Below are positions 11,572 to 23,639 of a stretch of 64,000 bases of DNA, in pieces. The DNA is from Coptis chinensis (taxonomy: Eukaryota > Streptophyta > Magnoliopsida > Ranunculales > Ranunculaceae), in contig CM027380.1 in NCBI GenBank assembly GCA_015680905.1, forward strand, positions 14,588,001-14,652,000, in the 5' to 3' direction. Each line of letters begins with the position of its first letter. Position 1 is the stretch's first letter. The notes beneath the pieces are model-generated. The model was not told the origin of the DNA. It searched no databases and saw nothing but the letters and a program-made list of their open reading frames with translations. Both the position numbers and the translations under genes were made by a program.

Positions 11572-13540
11572 AAACTGACCATCGTCAATGGCCTTCATTT
11601 TATGGCTACAAGGAATACCAACTTGTTGAAAAAAACCACATGTATAACATTTTTTTAGTAGGTCAACTGTATCCATGCGCCCTACACTGGTAACCGAGTA
11701 TACATACCCACTATCCCTTATTGTAGTGAACGGACGACTAACATAACGAGAGGAAATGATTACATCCTCAGCTGATTTCGTCAGCTTTGTCTTCAGCTTC
11801 GAAGCCATGACCCGATAGTCATAAAAGTGCCTCATAATGTTCATTCGAATACCATTTAGCAGAGATGTAATTGGCATAGCTCGCTCATGCATAATCATCT
11901 TATTCCAACTCGATATGATTTGTATAACAAATTCCATACCTTCTCATTTCAAAGATAGGCAAATGACCAATCGTTCTTCCGAATCTTTATTATTTTTAAG
12001 TAACCTTTACTATCACTACACTAAATGTGACACATGATTCTTTCAAAGTCAGCTTTATCATAAGTTTCTCGCGAAACGCCTTAACTCTCCCTTTGGTGTC
12101 TTCTTTGCTAACATTGTTGGAGATATGTTGTGCACAAAAGCAATGATACGATTTAGAAATTTTTGGCACTTTGCACGAGAATGCTTGTATGCCTATCGAT
12201 AATAGAACAAACTTATCTGTAGGACCAACTACAACATCTCTGAGTTTTTGAAGAAACCAATCCCAATGTTCATTATTCTCTTTTGGGACTACACCAACTG
12301 CTACTAGAAAGCAATGACTATCTCCATCAATAGAAAGAGCAGTTAGGATGACAGACTTGTATCTGCCCTTCATGAAAGTTCCATCGATCATAATCAATGG
12401 ACAAAGGCACCTTCTGTAGGCACGAATAGTTACGCCACAGCTCACAAACAAACGCTCAAACCTATGCTCGCTTGTTGTTATTATATCAGTGTGGCAATTT
12501 GGATCAATTTTCTTTAGTTCTTTAAAATAAATTGGCAGCATCTGGTATGATTGACTGAAGCTGCCCCTTATCTACATCGAAACAAATTAAATACACTAGC
12601 TCAGGTTACATATGCCTAATAGTTACACGCCATGACAGATACAAGTTAATTGAAAAGATGATACATGTTCTTCATAGCATACTATAAAGAATAATTCAGT
12701 GTACATAGTATACCCTAAACAAAGAATTGTACTAAGACTTTATATATTGCTACTAGTTATCCTAATAGTTGCTGACAGTTACAATAGTACTCTGACCTTT
12801 TCTAACGCAATTTCTCTGGCCCTCCACGCAACTTTATATGTCACATTAGTTAGTTGTGACTGTGTCACCTCCAACTGAAGGTTCTTTGCAGTCAGTTCTT
12901 CATTGTCCTTAAGCTTGGACATAACAATTTCTGAAACCCACTTTGCGTCTGCTTGTGAATTTTTAGAAACATCCTTATCTTGTGCACAAGTGTGTGCATC
13001 TCTAAAAGTTATAACCACCCACATATCAGACCCAGTTGCAGGTTTTGCATACAAATGAAATGGACAGTTATTTGCCTTACACTTGATTACCAACTTTTGG
13101 GAGGTAGTATTGTAACGACGTAAATCAAACATGTGTGCAATTGCATAAGATTTCATGTCTTTCACCAGATCATCTCGAGTGGCATAGTGCTGACCTACTT
13201 TAGGGGGTACAAACTTCAACCCCTCATTACAAGGATTTACAACCTCACTTTGGTTCGTAGTGGTTTTTGGACTATGAGAACCACACAAAAGATCATATCC
13301 TTGACGTAGGTCTTCAGAATTCAGATCTTTAGCACCAATAACCCTAGCATCAACCATTCTCTCCAATTCGAAATCAATCGAACCTTCCTCATCGCCATCA
13401 TTCACAACTATCATAGGTGTGTCCCCCCCATAAATACTCTTGACTTCGATTCGGAGTCGACCATATATCGCCATCATCATGATCGTATTCTTCAACTTGA
13501 TCATCTTCAACTACCACAACTTCACCCGCAGTAGCATCTT

Positions 13541-13850
13541 CATATTCATTTTGAAATTCAACATCCTCATTACTTCGAGAACTACCGATTATGTTTTCTT
13601 GAGGAATGTCAGCTGTATCAACTAAATCATTTAGTATTTGAACTTCATTTTCATATTCATTTTGAAATTCAACCTCCTCATTACTTCGAGAACTGCTGAT
13701 TATGCTTTCTTTAGGAATGTCAGCTGTATCAACTAAATCATTTAGTATTTAAACTTCATCTTCATTTTGAAATTCAACCTCCTCATTACTTCGAGGACTA
13801 GCAATTATGTATTCTTCAGGATTGTCAGCTGTATCTCCATATGGATTTTG
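13541..13850 (-). repeat. In-frame 111/105-bp tandem repeats in mudrA
   Basis: Three copies of a unit containing TTGAAATTCAACCTCCTCAT start at 13551, 13662 and 13767. The periods are 111 and 105 bp, both multiples of three, so the repeat array does not disturb the minus-strand frame. It encodes acidic Glu/Asn/Ser-rich segments in the N-terminal part of the transposase. Confidence 0.85.
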
Positions 13851-14911
13851 AGAATCAAACTCTTCATAGTCTGGTTGATCAGCATCTTCAATATCAGTGG
13901 GATCTTCCTCTACATTATAATAGGTCAACCCTTAGTGCATGGACTATCAACGACTGAAACTATAATTATCCCCTGTAATGTTTATACTGCTCACCTTCAA
14001 TGACAATTGGAAGAGGTATCCTTTCTTCTATTGATTTGCAACTACCAACTGCACTTGAGGTTCCCTTTGGGAACAAATCTAAAATGGTTACTAAATGTGA
14101 GTAATTGAACAGACATTTATGCGTAACTAACATATTTACAGGTGTACTACGTGTTCCCCATCCCTCACCTGTTCGAATGTCTCTAAGCTGTGTGGGACAT
14201 TTTCAATGACATTTTCATTTTCCACATCTTGCAATTGACGAGTTGCAGTTGAAGGTTGTTCTAGCGGACTGTCTGGGGAACACAACGTTTATAACCACAA
14301 CAACCAAACCATTTCATTTGGAACTAAGAATAACTAAAATAAAATTAGTGATTTACCTATTGGCTCGTCCACAAGTTTAAATTGATTGAAAGAATATTTA
14401 AATCGAGCTAGCACTTTTCTTTCAAAAAGATTGTTTCCTTGGAGAATCGAATAATTGGAATTTCTTCATTAAGTTTCTTCTTAATACAATGTTCTCCACC
14501 ACTTGATCGGGACAAGCACTCTTTGGCACAGAGAAGGTTTAAACGGCTCACTACAAATTTGTTTCTTCTTGAACTAGGAATTCCATAACTTGATCCGGGA
14601 CTTGCACTTCTAACAATTTCTTGTTTAAATAGCTCACTACTAGCGGTTTATTCTCAAGACTCTAGGTTGTCCACCACCTTTTCGGGAGTAACACTATTTG
14701 TTCTAAAACATTTCGGTCATTTAACTATTTTGTTCTTCACAGTAGGTTGTCCAGGACTTGATCTTCTAATTTGTCCTGCTCCCATACCACATGGTGTGAT
14801 GACGATTGATTCATTGATAACCCAAACTTTCATTGCTTTCATTGGAGTCTTCTTCTGCTTCTTAATCATGTTCAAGTAGTCGGTTTCTTCATCGATTCTA
14901 TAAAGGGGACT

Positions 14912-17608
14912 TGTCATACCGATTTTCTAAACAATTAAAATAATGAATATTTGAAATATAAATATCTCAAACATCACTATGTTCAATTGTCTAAAACCTG
15001 GGCTATGACGGGGTGGATACAACACATGTCAAAACCTAAAAACCCACATCATAAAGAATCTTAACCACAAATTCAATCTCCAAAATTCTCTTTATTACTT
15101 TATAAAAATCTATCTTCTGTCCCAATAAAACATCAAACCACTCTAAGAATAACAGGTCTTCAACATCATATTTTCATGTCATATGAAAAGAAAACTACGC
15201 TATTACATCCTTTCAATAAGAATCAGACCTAATAAAGAACTAACGGACTGCTCCAGGCAAGAATCCAAATCAAACGCCGCGGTTCCACTGCCTTCCACCT
15301 ATGTTCCCAAGAACACACCCACATTGCCAAAACAAAGCAAACATGGGTCAGCAAAATGGAATTTGCTGGTATGAGTAGACTAACCACATATAAACATTAT
15401 CATACTTTAATTATTTAAACAATCACGTTATATTTTCCCATAACTTAATCATTCTCAGCTTGGAAGACAGGTAGTTCCGTCATTTCAACTGGCATAGTTT
15501 CTTCCCAAGCAAAACTTTTATTATATTAACTCATTCTAATAACTCGTTTTAATATTTAAATCATTGAATTAAAACTTACCGATATCCACTGCTGTATAAG
15601 GGTAGGACCGCGTCTCTGCACAAAATGTTATTAAGTCCTACCCTCCTGCAAAAGAAAGTTAGAACTTCTATATAACATATGTAGATATCCTATAGTTATT
15701 CAAAAGAAAACCCAAACACTCGTATAATCAAATTAATACCACTAACCCGCAAGGCGAATACCTTAGTTCCTCTCTAGGGCAGTCCAAACAATCTGGTCAT
15801 TCATGGCACATTCAATGAATACCCGGGTCATTCATGGCACATTCAATGAATACCCATATTTTAACGCTAACGGGCCATTTATGGCACATTCAATAAATGC
15901 CCACTTAACATATGACATCAACAGTCATAAAACTCAATTCCAAAACTTGAGTCGTGGAGTTCTAAAATAGTGCGGTAAATTGTTTACGCATTATTGAACT
16001 TTATTGTATATATCATTTCAGAGAATGTAGGAATATCTTGATTCAATTAATTTTGGTTTACCCGTTATTAATTTCATGGATGTATAAGTGTCGTAACGTT
16101 GTGTATCGTAAAAGACTGAAAAACACAAAACAGTAAATACACGTACACAAGTATATTTAGGAAGGTCCCAGCCTAAAGTCAAACACGTTAATAGTCCTAG
16201 ACTTATCCTAATAGACCGAATCATAATTTTAGATAAAAGTCAAATTTGGGTCAACTGGTCAAAGTCACTCCCCGGTCAAAGTCAACAAATAACTCGGGTC
16301 AACAATCCAACATTGGTCAACTAGGGCCTAAACTCCAAAACCCAAAAGCCCAAAGCCTAAGGCCCATAGTCTAAAAGTTAAGTCCAAAAAATAAAATCCA
16401 AACAAAACATATAAGCCACCACGATTTGGCCCAAGCCCAAATCGCGGATTCACTGCTCATCTCCTTCCTCACCAAAACTTCCACCGGTGACCACCACAAC
16501 CCACCAACCTATCTCCAATTTAAATCCCACGGTTTGATTCCTCACAAAACCCAATCCACCGATACCCTCAAATCTCAATTCCATTATATCGAAAATCGTG
16601 ATTCGCCATTAATAAAAGCCGAGCTTCAATGACCCCAACCCCAACCCCTATGAAATCAATTCTCATTTCACCAACACAGTTCTATACTAGAACCACAAGA
16701 TAACCCATCCAAACACACAACAAAATTAATAGTATCGATTTCCGGCCATCCTTCCATTAACGCATAACTTCACATCACACTCTCCATCGCCCATATCAAA
16801 CCAAACATCTAAAATCACACGGTTCATCTTCCTCAACATACCACACCCATGAGAGGTCCGAAATGACGCTTACTCCAGGCAGAGGTTTGGCAAATGCCAA
16901 TACTGCATATCGCACATGCCATAGATGATGATCAACATGATAGAAAACTTATGCTTTAAGCTATAGCTAAGCCTCAATAAAGTTAACCACACGCTGGTTA
17001 AATCTAGAGCAGAACTTGAATGTAAACTATCTACTACTTGATTGTATTATTAGTCTTTTAGTTACTGTTGGTAGATAAACAATACACAAGTACAAGAGTT
17101 TCTTCAAGCCGTATGATTTATCATTGCATTTAAGCATCCGTTTCGAAATACTAGAAACTACTTTAATACCGATTAGGAAGATCTGATACTTGCGAAAACA
17201 CACACCAAAGAACAAGACTATCATTAACATATATATTCAGGACAAACTTTAAATATCATGTTTCATCACTCATCACGTTGAAATTTACATGTATACAAAA
17301 TATCTACTCACCTTTAGTGCGCTCCGAACCAGCTAGATCTCAGAATAAAACTCTTCCTTTTCTTCTTTCAGCAAGATCCCGTTTTTCTGTGTAAAACTCT
17401 CATTTGTTTTTTCCCCTTAACTCTCGCGGAGAAAACGCTTATTATGTTTTCTTTTGTTAAAAACAAAACCCCAAAATAGGGAAGGTGAAGGTTTATCCCA
17501 TAAACCCACGCCTCCTATTTCCACTAACACTTATCCTATTTTATTTAATCTATTATCTATTAATATTATTATTAGGAAAATAAACTTAATAAAAACACGG
17601 GTGTTATA
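14912..17608 (+). mobile_element. Solo LTR, Ty3/gypsy-like (family A, copy 2)
   Basis: Starts TGTCATACCGATTTTC and ends CGGGTGTTATA. It is flanked by the 5-bp duplication GGACT (14907-14911 and 17609-17613). Most of its length aligns with the copy at 3249-6221 in the same orientation, for example the shared blocks around GTCCTACCCTCCTGCAAAAG and ACCCGCAAGGCGAATACC. Length is 2697 bp. It splits the mudrA 5' region. Because its duplication differs from that of copy 1, it is an independent insertion. Confidence 0.9.
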
Positions 17609-18229
17609 GGACTTGTTCATCAAATACCTAATGAAAACCCAATCTTATGCTTGCCGATGACACAACTTCAACAAGACACATGAATCCTTCAAAGGGAGTA
17701 TCCACATCAAACACTCTCAATTTCACCTCACCCCCTAGATACTTCATCACACCATGCTTGTCAGATTTCATCTCGCCATCATAATAAATAAGCATATCGA
17801 ATGAACCTGAAAAGATACAAAGTCAACACAATAAAAAGTAGGAGCTTTTAATAAAATGACAGTAAATTTCTTTCATTTATTGTTCTACATTTATGACATT
17901 GTATAACCCTTGTATAAATACCATAACTATGACAACAAAATCAACTTGGAAATGGTAAACCACTATGGAAACCTATAAAAACACACTCACACTTCTATGT
18001 AAAACTACAAAGAAGCAAACTGAAACATAAACCTACATAGAAACAAACCAACACTAAAGACAATTAAACAAACATCAAAACTCACCATTATCGAGGTTTG
18101 AGTTCTTTTCATCCATCACAATCCTTAGAAAAATCGAAAAGGAGAAAAACAGAGTAGAAGATAAAAAAAAGAAGAACCTAGAGAAAAAAGTGTAGCTTTG
18201 GAGTTTTGTAAAAACTTTTTGTGGTTGGT

Positions 18230-19680
18230 GATAAGTGCTCAAAAGTGATGATTTATAACCCCAATAATGTGTATGTTAGTCTCAATTTTATATTTAAATA
18301 TTCTAATATGATGCAATTTGAGTTTTTGTAGGTCAAAGAACCTAAATATGAAATATGGAGGGAAAAGAAGTCAAACAAGTCAAAAATGAGTCACTGGGAA
18401 TTACAGATAAAGGCCTAGGGCAAAAAATGTCATATTTGTCTCCATAAGTGCCAAGCCTAATGGGACTCTAAAAGAGGATAATAATTGAGTTAGAAGAGTC
18501 TTCAATCTGATCTCAAAGCCTTAATTTCGACTTCATAGAAAGATGAGATCAACATGGAAAAGAAGTTAGAGTTTCACAAGAATTAGGAAACTGAAAGCTG
18601 TCAGAAGCTGCAGCTTCGGAAATAGCCTGTAGGGAAAAGTGGGCCACGTCTAACTTTGGTCCAACTAAATTGAACTTTTCCAGGATTGCTTCTAGAAAGA
18701 TTACAGAGAGTTTGACACCAAATAAACATAGGATTCGGATCTCTATCCAGACGATCATGTAAGCCAATATATAAGGCACAAAAACCTCAGTTTACATCAT
18801 CTAGGAAATTTAGTGTTTGCATCTTAGATCTAGAATTAAGAGAGAAGAAAGTTCAGACCTTTTCACCATTAATAGCTATAAAGATTATTCCTTTTCATAT
18901 TGTGTTCATAGCATAGTATGAGGGGCTAATCTCCCTTCTCTTGGGAGGGGAGATGAAGCCTTTTTCGTATGTTTTAGTTTAGTTCTTCTTCTATCATGTT
19001 TTAGTTTAAATCCCTCATTGAGTTTCTTCTTATTTGTCCATTGATCTAACGCTCCTGTGGAGGTTAGGAGGTTTTAGGGTAATTCAAGATTGTGTAGAGC
19101 CAAATACCATAAACCCTAGATTTTTTTATTCTAGTTTTTAGTGTTCTAGTGTGATGATTGGATTCTTTATGACACCTCAATTAGTTGTATGGTTAATGCC
19201 ACATGTGGATTTTCCATGACACCTAGAGTTGTATATTAAATGCCACTTAAAGCACAATTTGGTTAGATAGAAGATATCATTGGAGATTGAAGAAGTATTT
19301 GATGGAAAGATAGAAAGCACGTTGAAAGCCACATATTATCATCATGGTTATGAGTATAAGGTTTGTAGGTATGGTGAGTTTCTATTGGTGATTTATATTA
19401 AGCATGATAGATAGATCTATTAGACTAATTCTATGATTTTGGTGGATTCATCTCTCCCAAGATATTCTCTCTCTTGATTCATATTCATATATTTAATTTA
19501 GTTTAGTTTATGCATAGTTTAAATCTCAAACCAAATCAACTATATATTCATCATTACTTAGCCACATCTTTTACTTGCATTCATTAGAGTAACTTAGATT
19601 AGGAATTTCTATTATCATCACTTAGTTATTTAGAGTAGGATTGATACCTTGCTAGCCACTATACTAATCAATATTTAATG
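18230..19680 (+). mobile_element. Probable LTR remnant (Athila/Tat-like)
   Basis: Starts TGATAAGTGCTCAAAAGTG, like the 5' ends of Athila/Tat LTRs, and contains the block ATGAGGGGCTAATCTCCC and TTCTTGGGAGGGGAG, which is reminiscent of such LTRs. No matching target duplication or right terminus was found. The assignment is tentative and boundaries are approximate. No coding sequence was recognised inside. Confidence 0.4.
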
Positions 19681-19689
19681 GCTAAATCT

Positions 19690-19803
19690 ATGGTGCGCAG
19701 TCGTATGGTGTGCTAACAAATCTGGGCCACTCATACCAAGTGGGTGTGTGTATTGCATGGCAAAAAAATCTTGATCCAAAGGCCCACATTACCTGCGCAC
19801 CAT
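19690..19803. mobile_element. Very short inverted-repeat element (MITE-like)
   Basis: An 11-bp inverted repeat, ATGGTGCGCAG (19690-19700) and CTGCGCACCAT (19793-19803), bounds about 114 bp. A TA dinucleotide sits at both edges, compatible with a TA duplication. The near-copy ATATTTAATGGCTAAA / ATATTTAATAGGCTAAA flanks the region more widely (about 19670 and 19831). Too short to classify. Confidence 0.35.
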
Positions 19804-20324
19804 ACATCTCTCGCATTAATCAAGACTAACTCATATTTAATAGGCTAAACAAGATTTGCAAAAGATACGTAACACAAGCAACGACATATAAATAATTACG
19901 TGTTGCGTGCATTTTCAGTTGGCACAAAAAATGAGGTAAATATTGTCTCGTCTTTGAATTACAAAAACAACATAAAAGTTGTTGATAGTAGATCCATAAG
20001 TTGCTGGTTCGTGATCCCACAATAGCTAAAGTTCGTTTTTATTTTTGCTGGGTTGAAATCCAACAGTCATTAATCGCTGGTACATATCGCTAAGAGAATC
20101 TAACGGATAGATATGACTGTGCATGTCAACATCAGAAGTACAAGAGGAGAGAGAGTGTGTTGCAAAGGAGAGAGAGTGTGGCAGGAGGAGAGAGAGTATG
20201 GTACGGAAGGGCAAAAGGGTAAAAAATCTGTTGAATTGGTCAAAATTGAATGGCATGGCCGGTTGGAGAACAATGTGTATTTATTATGGCCGATTCAGGC
20301 AATTACCCTTAAATTTAGCTACCC
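19804..20324. other. Non-coding stretch with GA-rich tandem repeats
   Basis: No gene recognised. Around 20143-20200 a unit containing GGAGAGAGAGTGTG is repeated three times at about 20-23 bp spacing. Nothing else stands out. Confidence 0.4.
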
Positions 20325-22370
20325 GATCCTCTAACCATTTTACAAGCTATATCAAATAAATAACGCCTATCTAAAACCCAACCAATTTATAAAATCCATC
20401 AATTCCCTCAACCCAACATGTTTTAAGGCTAGAAAATTCGCTTTTGTCTCGATCTTGCTTATAGTCGATCAATCATTCAATTTGCCAATCAAATCACTAA
20501 TTGTGTTCCCAATATTGTATTGAATACCAATTCCTTTCTTTTAAATTATCGATTAATTCTACTTCTAATCAACTAAATGATTGTATAAGTGTTAGTCCTA
20601 AAAGATTCACTTACCAATCAGTTTGAACTTGCAGCTCAATACTATTGCAAATTGTTAAATTGTCCATCAACCTTGCTGATCCAATTCCAACAAATTAAAT
20701 TATTTCCCAAACTCGATCAATCAAGAGACTAAAAAAAATCAAAACCGATCCTATCAAGTTACCGATCCCAGCCCACCTACTTGTTTCAAATCAATTCATT
20801 AATTGCGTATTGAATACCCAACAGTTAGCCCGATCGATTCACTAATCTATTAAAATATTTACTGATCAAACCAATTAACTTGCTTACCAATTGAAAAATC
20901 TAATAGTTTGTATAGCCTCAATTAGTTTATAATATTGCTGATGAGTTTGTCAAGTTGCGATCTTACGACTCAAAACCGATCGAATAAATAAACTATACAA
21001 ATTGCCTCTCAATGACAATTACATATCAATTACAATTTCTAGCCCGATCTCTCAATCGATTTTGATAACCCAATTTGCCGAAAAGGTAGACTTTCCTATC
21101 AATTTACCAATCAACAATCTCCAATTAACCCTATTTATTTGCTTCAACATTACCTCATTTACAACTGCTGCTGCCATCCTTGCTACTAAAACATTTAAAA
21201 CCAATTAACATGCCGATCAATTTGGTTTAAATTGAAATCATTCGTTTTGAACTTGCTGATGCCGATCAGTTTTCGACACGATTCAAACCGATCGAATACC
21301 AATCCTCCCACCACGGTTCCTGCAAATCCACCACCAGTAGGCAAAGAAGAAAAAGCAGTAACAAATGATAAAAAGGTCAGAGAAGATAGTTGATAAGAAA
21401 GCAAAATAGCAGCAGAGAGTGCACGTTCTCTAGCCTGATCTATTTTTTTCCGATTCGTTTGCTCTAAGCTTGTAATGCTCTACTCATATTCTTTACCTTT
21501 TGCCGACCCTCTTGGGTAGACAAATCTAAAATTTTCATGTGCTCATCACCAAAAAAACCAAATCCAATGCTAGCTATATTTTCTTTAAACTTACTAGATT
21601 TTTGAACTCAAACTTCTAAACAGCCGATGGTTTTGTTTTCAATCTAATAACATGAAACTGCCCTTGCCATTTACTAAGACACACATTATATTTGCTGCAC
21701 CTGCTTCTCTAAGCAACTAAGCAATGCCGATCCTTTTAATTTTTAAAACCTAATATAACACCCCATCTTTATCTTTTGTAATAAAACCTAATAGGCTTTA
21801 ATCAAAGCTTTAATTTAAACCCAATCACATCAATTTAAACCAGATCAATTCAAACCGATCACTCAAGCCGATCAATTTCAAGTAAGTATAAACCGATAAG
21901 TTTGAACTTGCCGATCCAATTCAAACAAATTTAATTACTTTCAAACCTAATCAGTTTTGAAACCTACCAAATTGCCGATCAAGCTTCCAAAATTGAAACC
22001 GATTCGATTATTAATTCCAAATTGTAACCATTGCTCTATATTCTCTTGTCGATCAATACCTCCCATTACACTTTGCAAACTCATCCCCTAACCCTTTCAT
22101 TTTTTCTTCGATCGGTTTGCACTAGCAATACTTGTTTCTGCCGATCCATAAGCTGCGTTACCTTCATTTGCCGATCCTATTGCCGCTCCACCTAATTATT
22201 TGAACCAAAATATGGTTTGCCCGATCCTTGAATATATTAGACATGCCCATATCCTAATTTAATTACACAATTCCCTAATATTTTGAGAACTAGTAAGCTT
22301 ATTTGTTGATCCTCTTTTTGCCGCCCTGTCCTGTGATATTCTTTCTTTTCTGTTTTGCCGATCCTCTAAG
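20325..22370. repeat. CCGATC-rich degenerate repeat tract
   Basis: By eye about 18 copies of CCGATC occur on the plus strand in 2 kb, often as TTGCCGATC or AAACCGATC, with only one or so in the opposite orientation. Between them lie AT-rich phrases such as CAATTTAAACC and AATTGAAACCGAT. No open frame resembles a known protein. It may be an old, diverged tandem or subterminal repeat region. Confidence 0.5.
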
Positions 22371-22517
22371 TAAATCCTATATACAAAAATCCTAAGGCCC
22401 ATTGGCCAAATGCCCAATTTATTGCCGGACCCCTTTTGATTTATAGCCCTGACCACTTATCTAAATTTTGAATTCAAGTGTACATGCAATGACAAGACTT
22501 TGAATTTTAGTCTACAA

Positions 22518-23363
22518 TTTTTTTAACAGGGAGTGACTCTCAAGGACAAAAATGCCGAAAAAGTAACTCTCAAGGACACATTTTTATTTTTGTAACTCAC
22601 AAGGACCGGGTAGATGAAAGGTCAAATATACCCTTGCGTGAAATAAAAAACGGATCGGGTAGATGAAATGTCAAGTATACCCCTGACGCAAAATAATTAA
22701 CGTCCCAACCCAGACGAAACGACTCGGTGTATTTAGTATGAACATTGAATGTTCATAGTCGACGTCTTTGGGTATGAACATTGATTAGGTATGAACATTC
22801 AATGTTCATAGTCCTTTGGGTATGAGCATTTAATGTTCATATATGAACATTCAATATTTATAGTCTTTGGGTATGAACATTGATTGGATATGAACATTCA
22901 ATGTTTATACATGAACATTCAATGTTTATAGTCTTTGGGTATGAACATTGATTGGGTATGAACATTCAATGTTCATAGTCCTTTGGGTATGAACATTGAA
23001 TGTCATAGTCCTTTTGGTATGAACATTGAATGTTCATACCTTTAATGTTCATACATCAATATATTGTATAAGGTATATTCACCTATTTGGATATGAACAA
23101 TCATTGTTCATACACCAGCAGAAGGTATGCACACTCATTGTTTATAGTAAAATGACAGAAAGGGTAAAATTGGAAAATAATTATTTTAAATCCGGGCCAT
23201 TTGTCCTTGAGGGTTATTTTCACGGAAGGGTATAACTGACATTTTAAAAAATGTAAAAAGGCAGGGCCAACTTATTTTGTCCTTGAGGGTTACTAATTTT
23301 GAAATAGTGGGTTCGTGAGTTACTTTTTCCCAAAATTTGTCCTTGTGAGTTACTTATAAAAAA
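22518..23363. mobile_element. MITE-like element with long imperfect terminal inverted repeats
   Basis: Left end TTTTTTTAACAGGGAGTGAC followed by TCTCAAGGACA is an imperfect inversion of the right end (TGTCCTTGTGAGTTACTTAT then AAAAAA). Further matching inverted blocks lie inside each arm (GTAACTCACAAGGAC; GTCCTTGAGGGTTA). The core is a palindrome-rich minisatellite. No target duplication was confirmed, so the superfamily (possibly Mutator-like, from the long arms) is open. Confidence 0.6.
22733..23130. repeat. Palindromic minisatellite (GAACATTNAATGTTC)
   Basis: More than ten copies of TATGAACATTGAATGTTCAT-like units are separated by GTCCTTTGGG or TGATTGGG spacers. Each unit holds two 7-bp arms around one central base and can fold on itself. 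It fills the core of the inverted-repeat element. Confidence 0.85.
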
Positions 23364-23639
23364 CCGTGTCCTCTAGACTTCATTTTCCCCAAAATTGGGG
23401 CTTGGGACCAATTTCTTGATTTTTTAAACTGCCGACCCTATCTTTTTCTTTCACACAATTCTATTTACCAACCTACCATTACATATTTTCACCATTAAAT
23501 TCAACAATATCAAACTCCAAATTTATACCTATTAACCGATCAATATAATAATTTACAAACATACCAAGTACGAAAACATTATCATTTCTTTGCCACACGG
23601 GCCTTGCCCATGTAACAAAGAGAGGGCGATGTTCCTCCC

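Larger units (their letters stand above)
10050..18116 (-). pseudogene. mudrA: mudrA-type MULE transposase, decayed and interrupted
   Basis: The start is MDEKNSNLDN at 18116, followed by a GTGAGT donor; exon 2 starts at 17806 (SFDMLIYYDGEMKSDKHGV) and is cut by a solo LTR. An acidic, repeat-rich region (about 14.9-13.5 kb) leads to the MuDR zinc-binding segment CPFHLYAKPATGSDMWVV...HTC (13.1-13.0 kb). After an intron near 12.78-12.54 kb comes the catalytic region with MIDGTFMKGRYKS, whose Asp is at about 12383-12385. The usual second Asp (SDR) reads S-I-G. CFCAQH is retained. A SWIM-like finger CYTCGFFQQVGIPCSH (about 11.6 kb) ends at the hAT insertion, and a CCHC knuckle CNRCGALGHNRATC lies at 10.2 kb. 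Frame breaks occur near 11.95 and 13.5 kb. In the family it catalyses excision and integration of MULEs; this copy looks dead. Confidence 0.85.
1600..18230. mobile_element. Large Mutator-like element carrying Ulp1-like protease (Kaonashi/KI-MULE type)
   Basis: Two convergent genes define it: a plus-strand gene with a C48 (Ulp1-like) peptidase core and a minus-strand gene with the MULE transposase domain order (N-terminal domain, zinc-binding MuDR domain, DDE catalytic region, SWIM finger, CCHC knuckle). MULEs that carry Ulp1-like genes are an established plant group. The element has been enlarged by two solo LTRs, one hAT element and internal tandem duplications; without them it would be about 10 kb. 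Outer terminal inverted repeats were not recognised, so both ends are approximate. Confidence 0.7.

Noticed and set aside
3249-17608. One complete LTR element with LTRs at 3249-6221 and 14912-17608
   Set aside because: Each LTR has its own 5-bp duplication (TTGAG and GGACT), and MULE genes continue on both sides of each, so these are two solo LTRs.
22733-23130. CRISPR-like array
   Set aside because: Units are palindromic, unevenly spaced and without unique spacers; the DNA is plant nuclear.
23026-23235. ORF starting MNVHTFNVHTSIYC
   Set aside because: Translation of the palindromic minisatellite; repeated peptide is a by-product.
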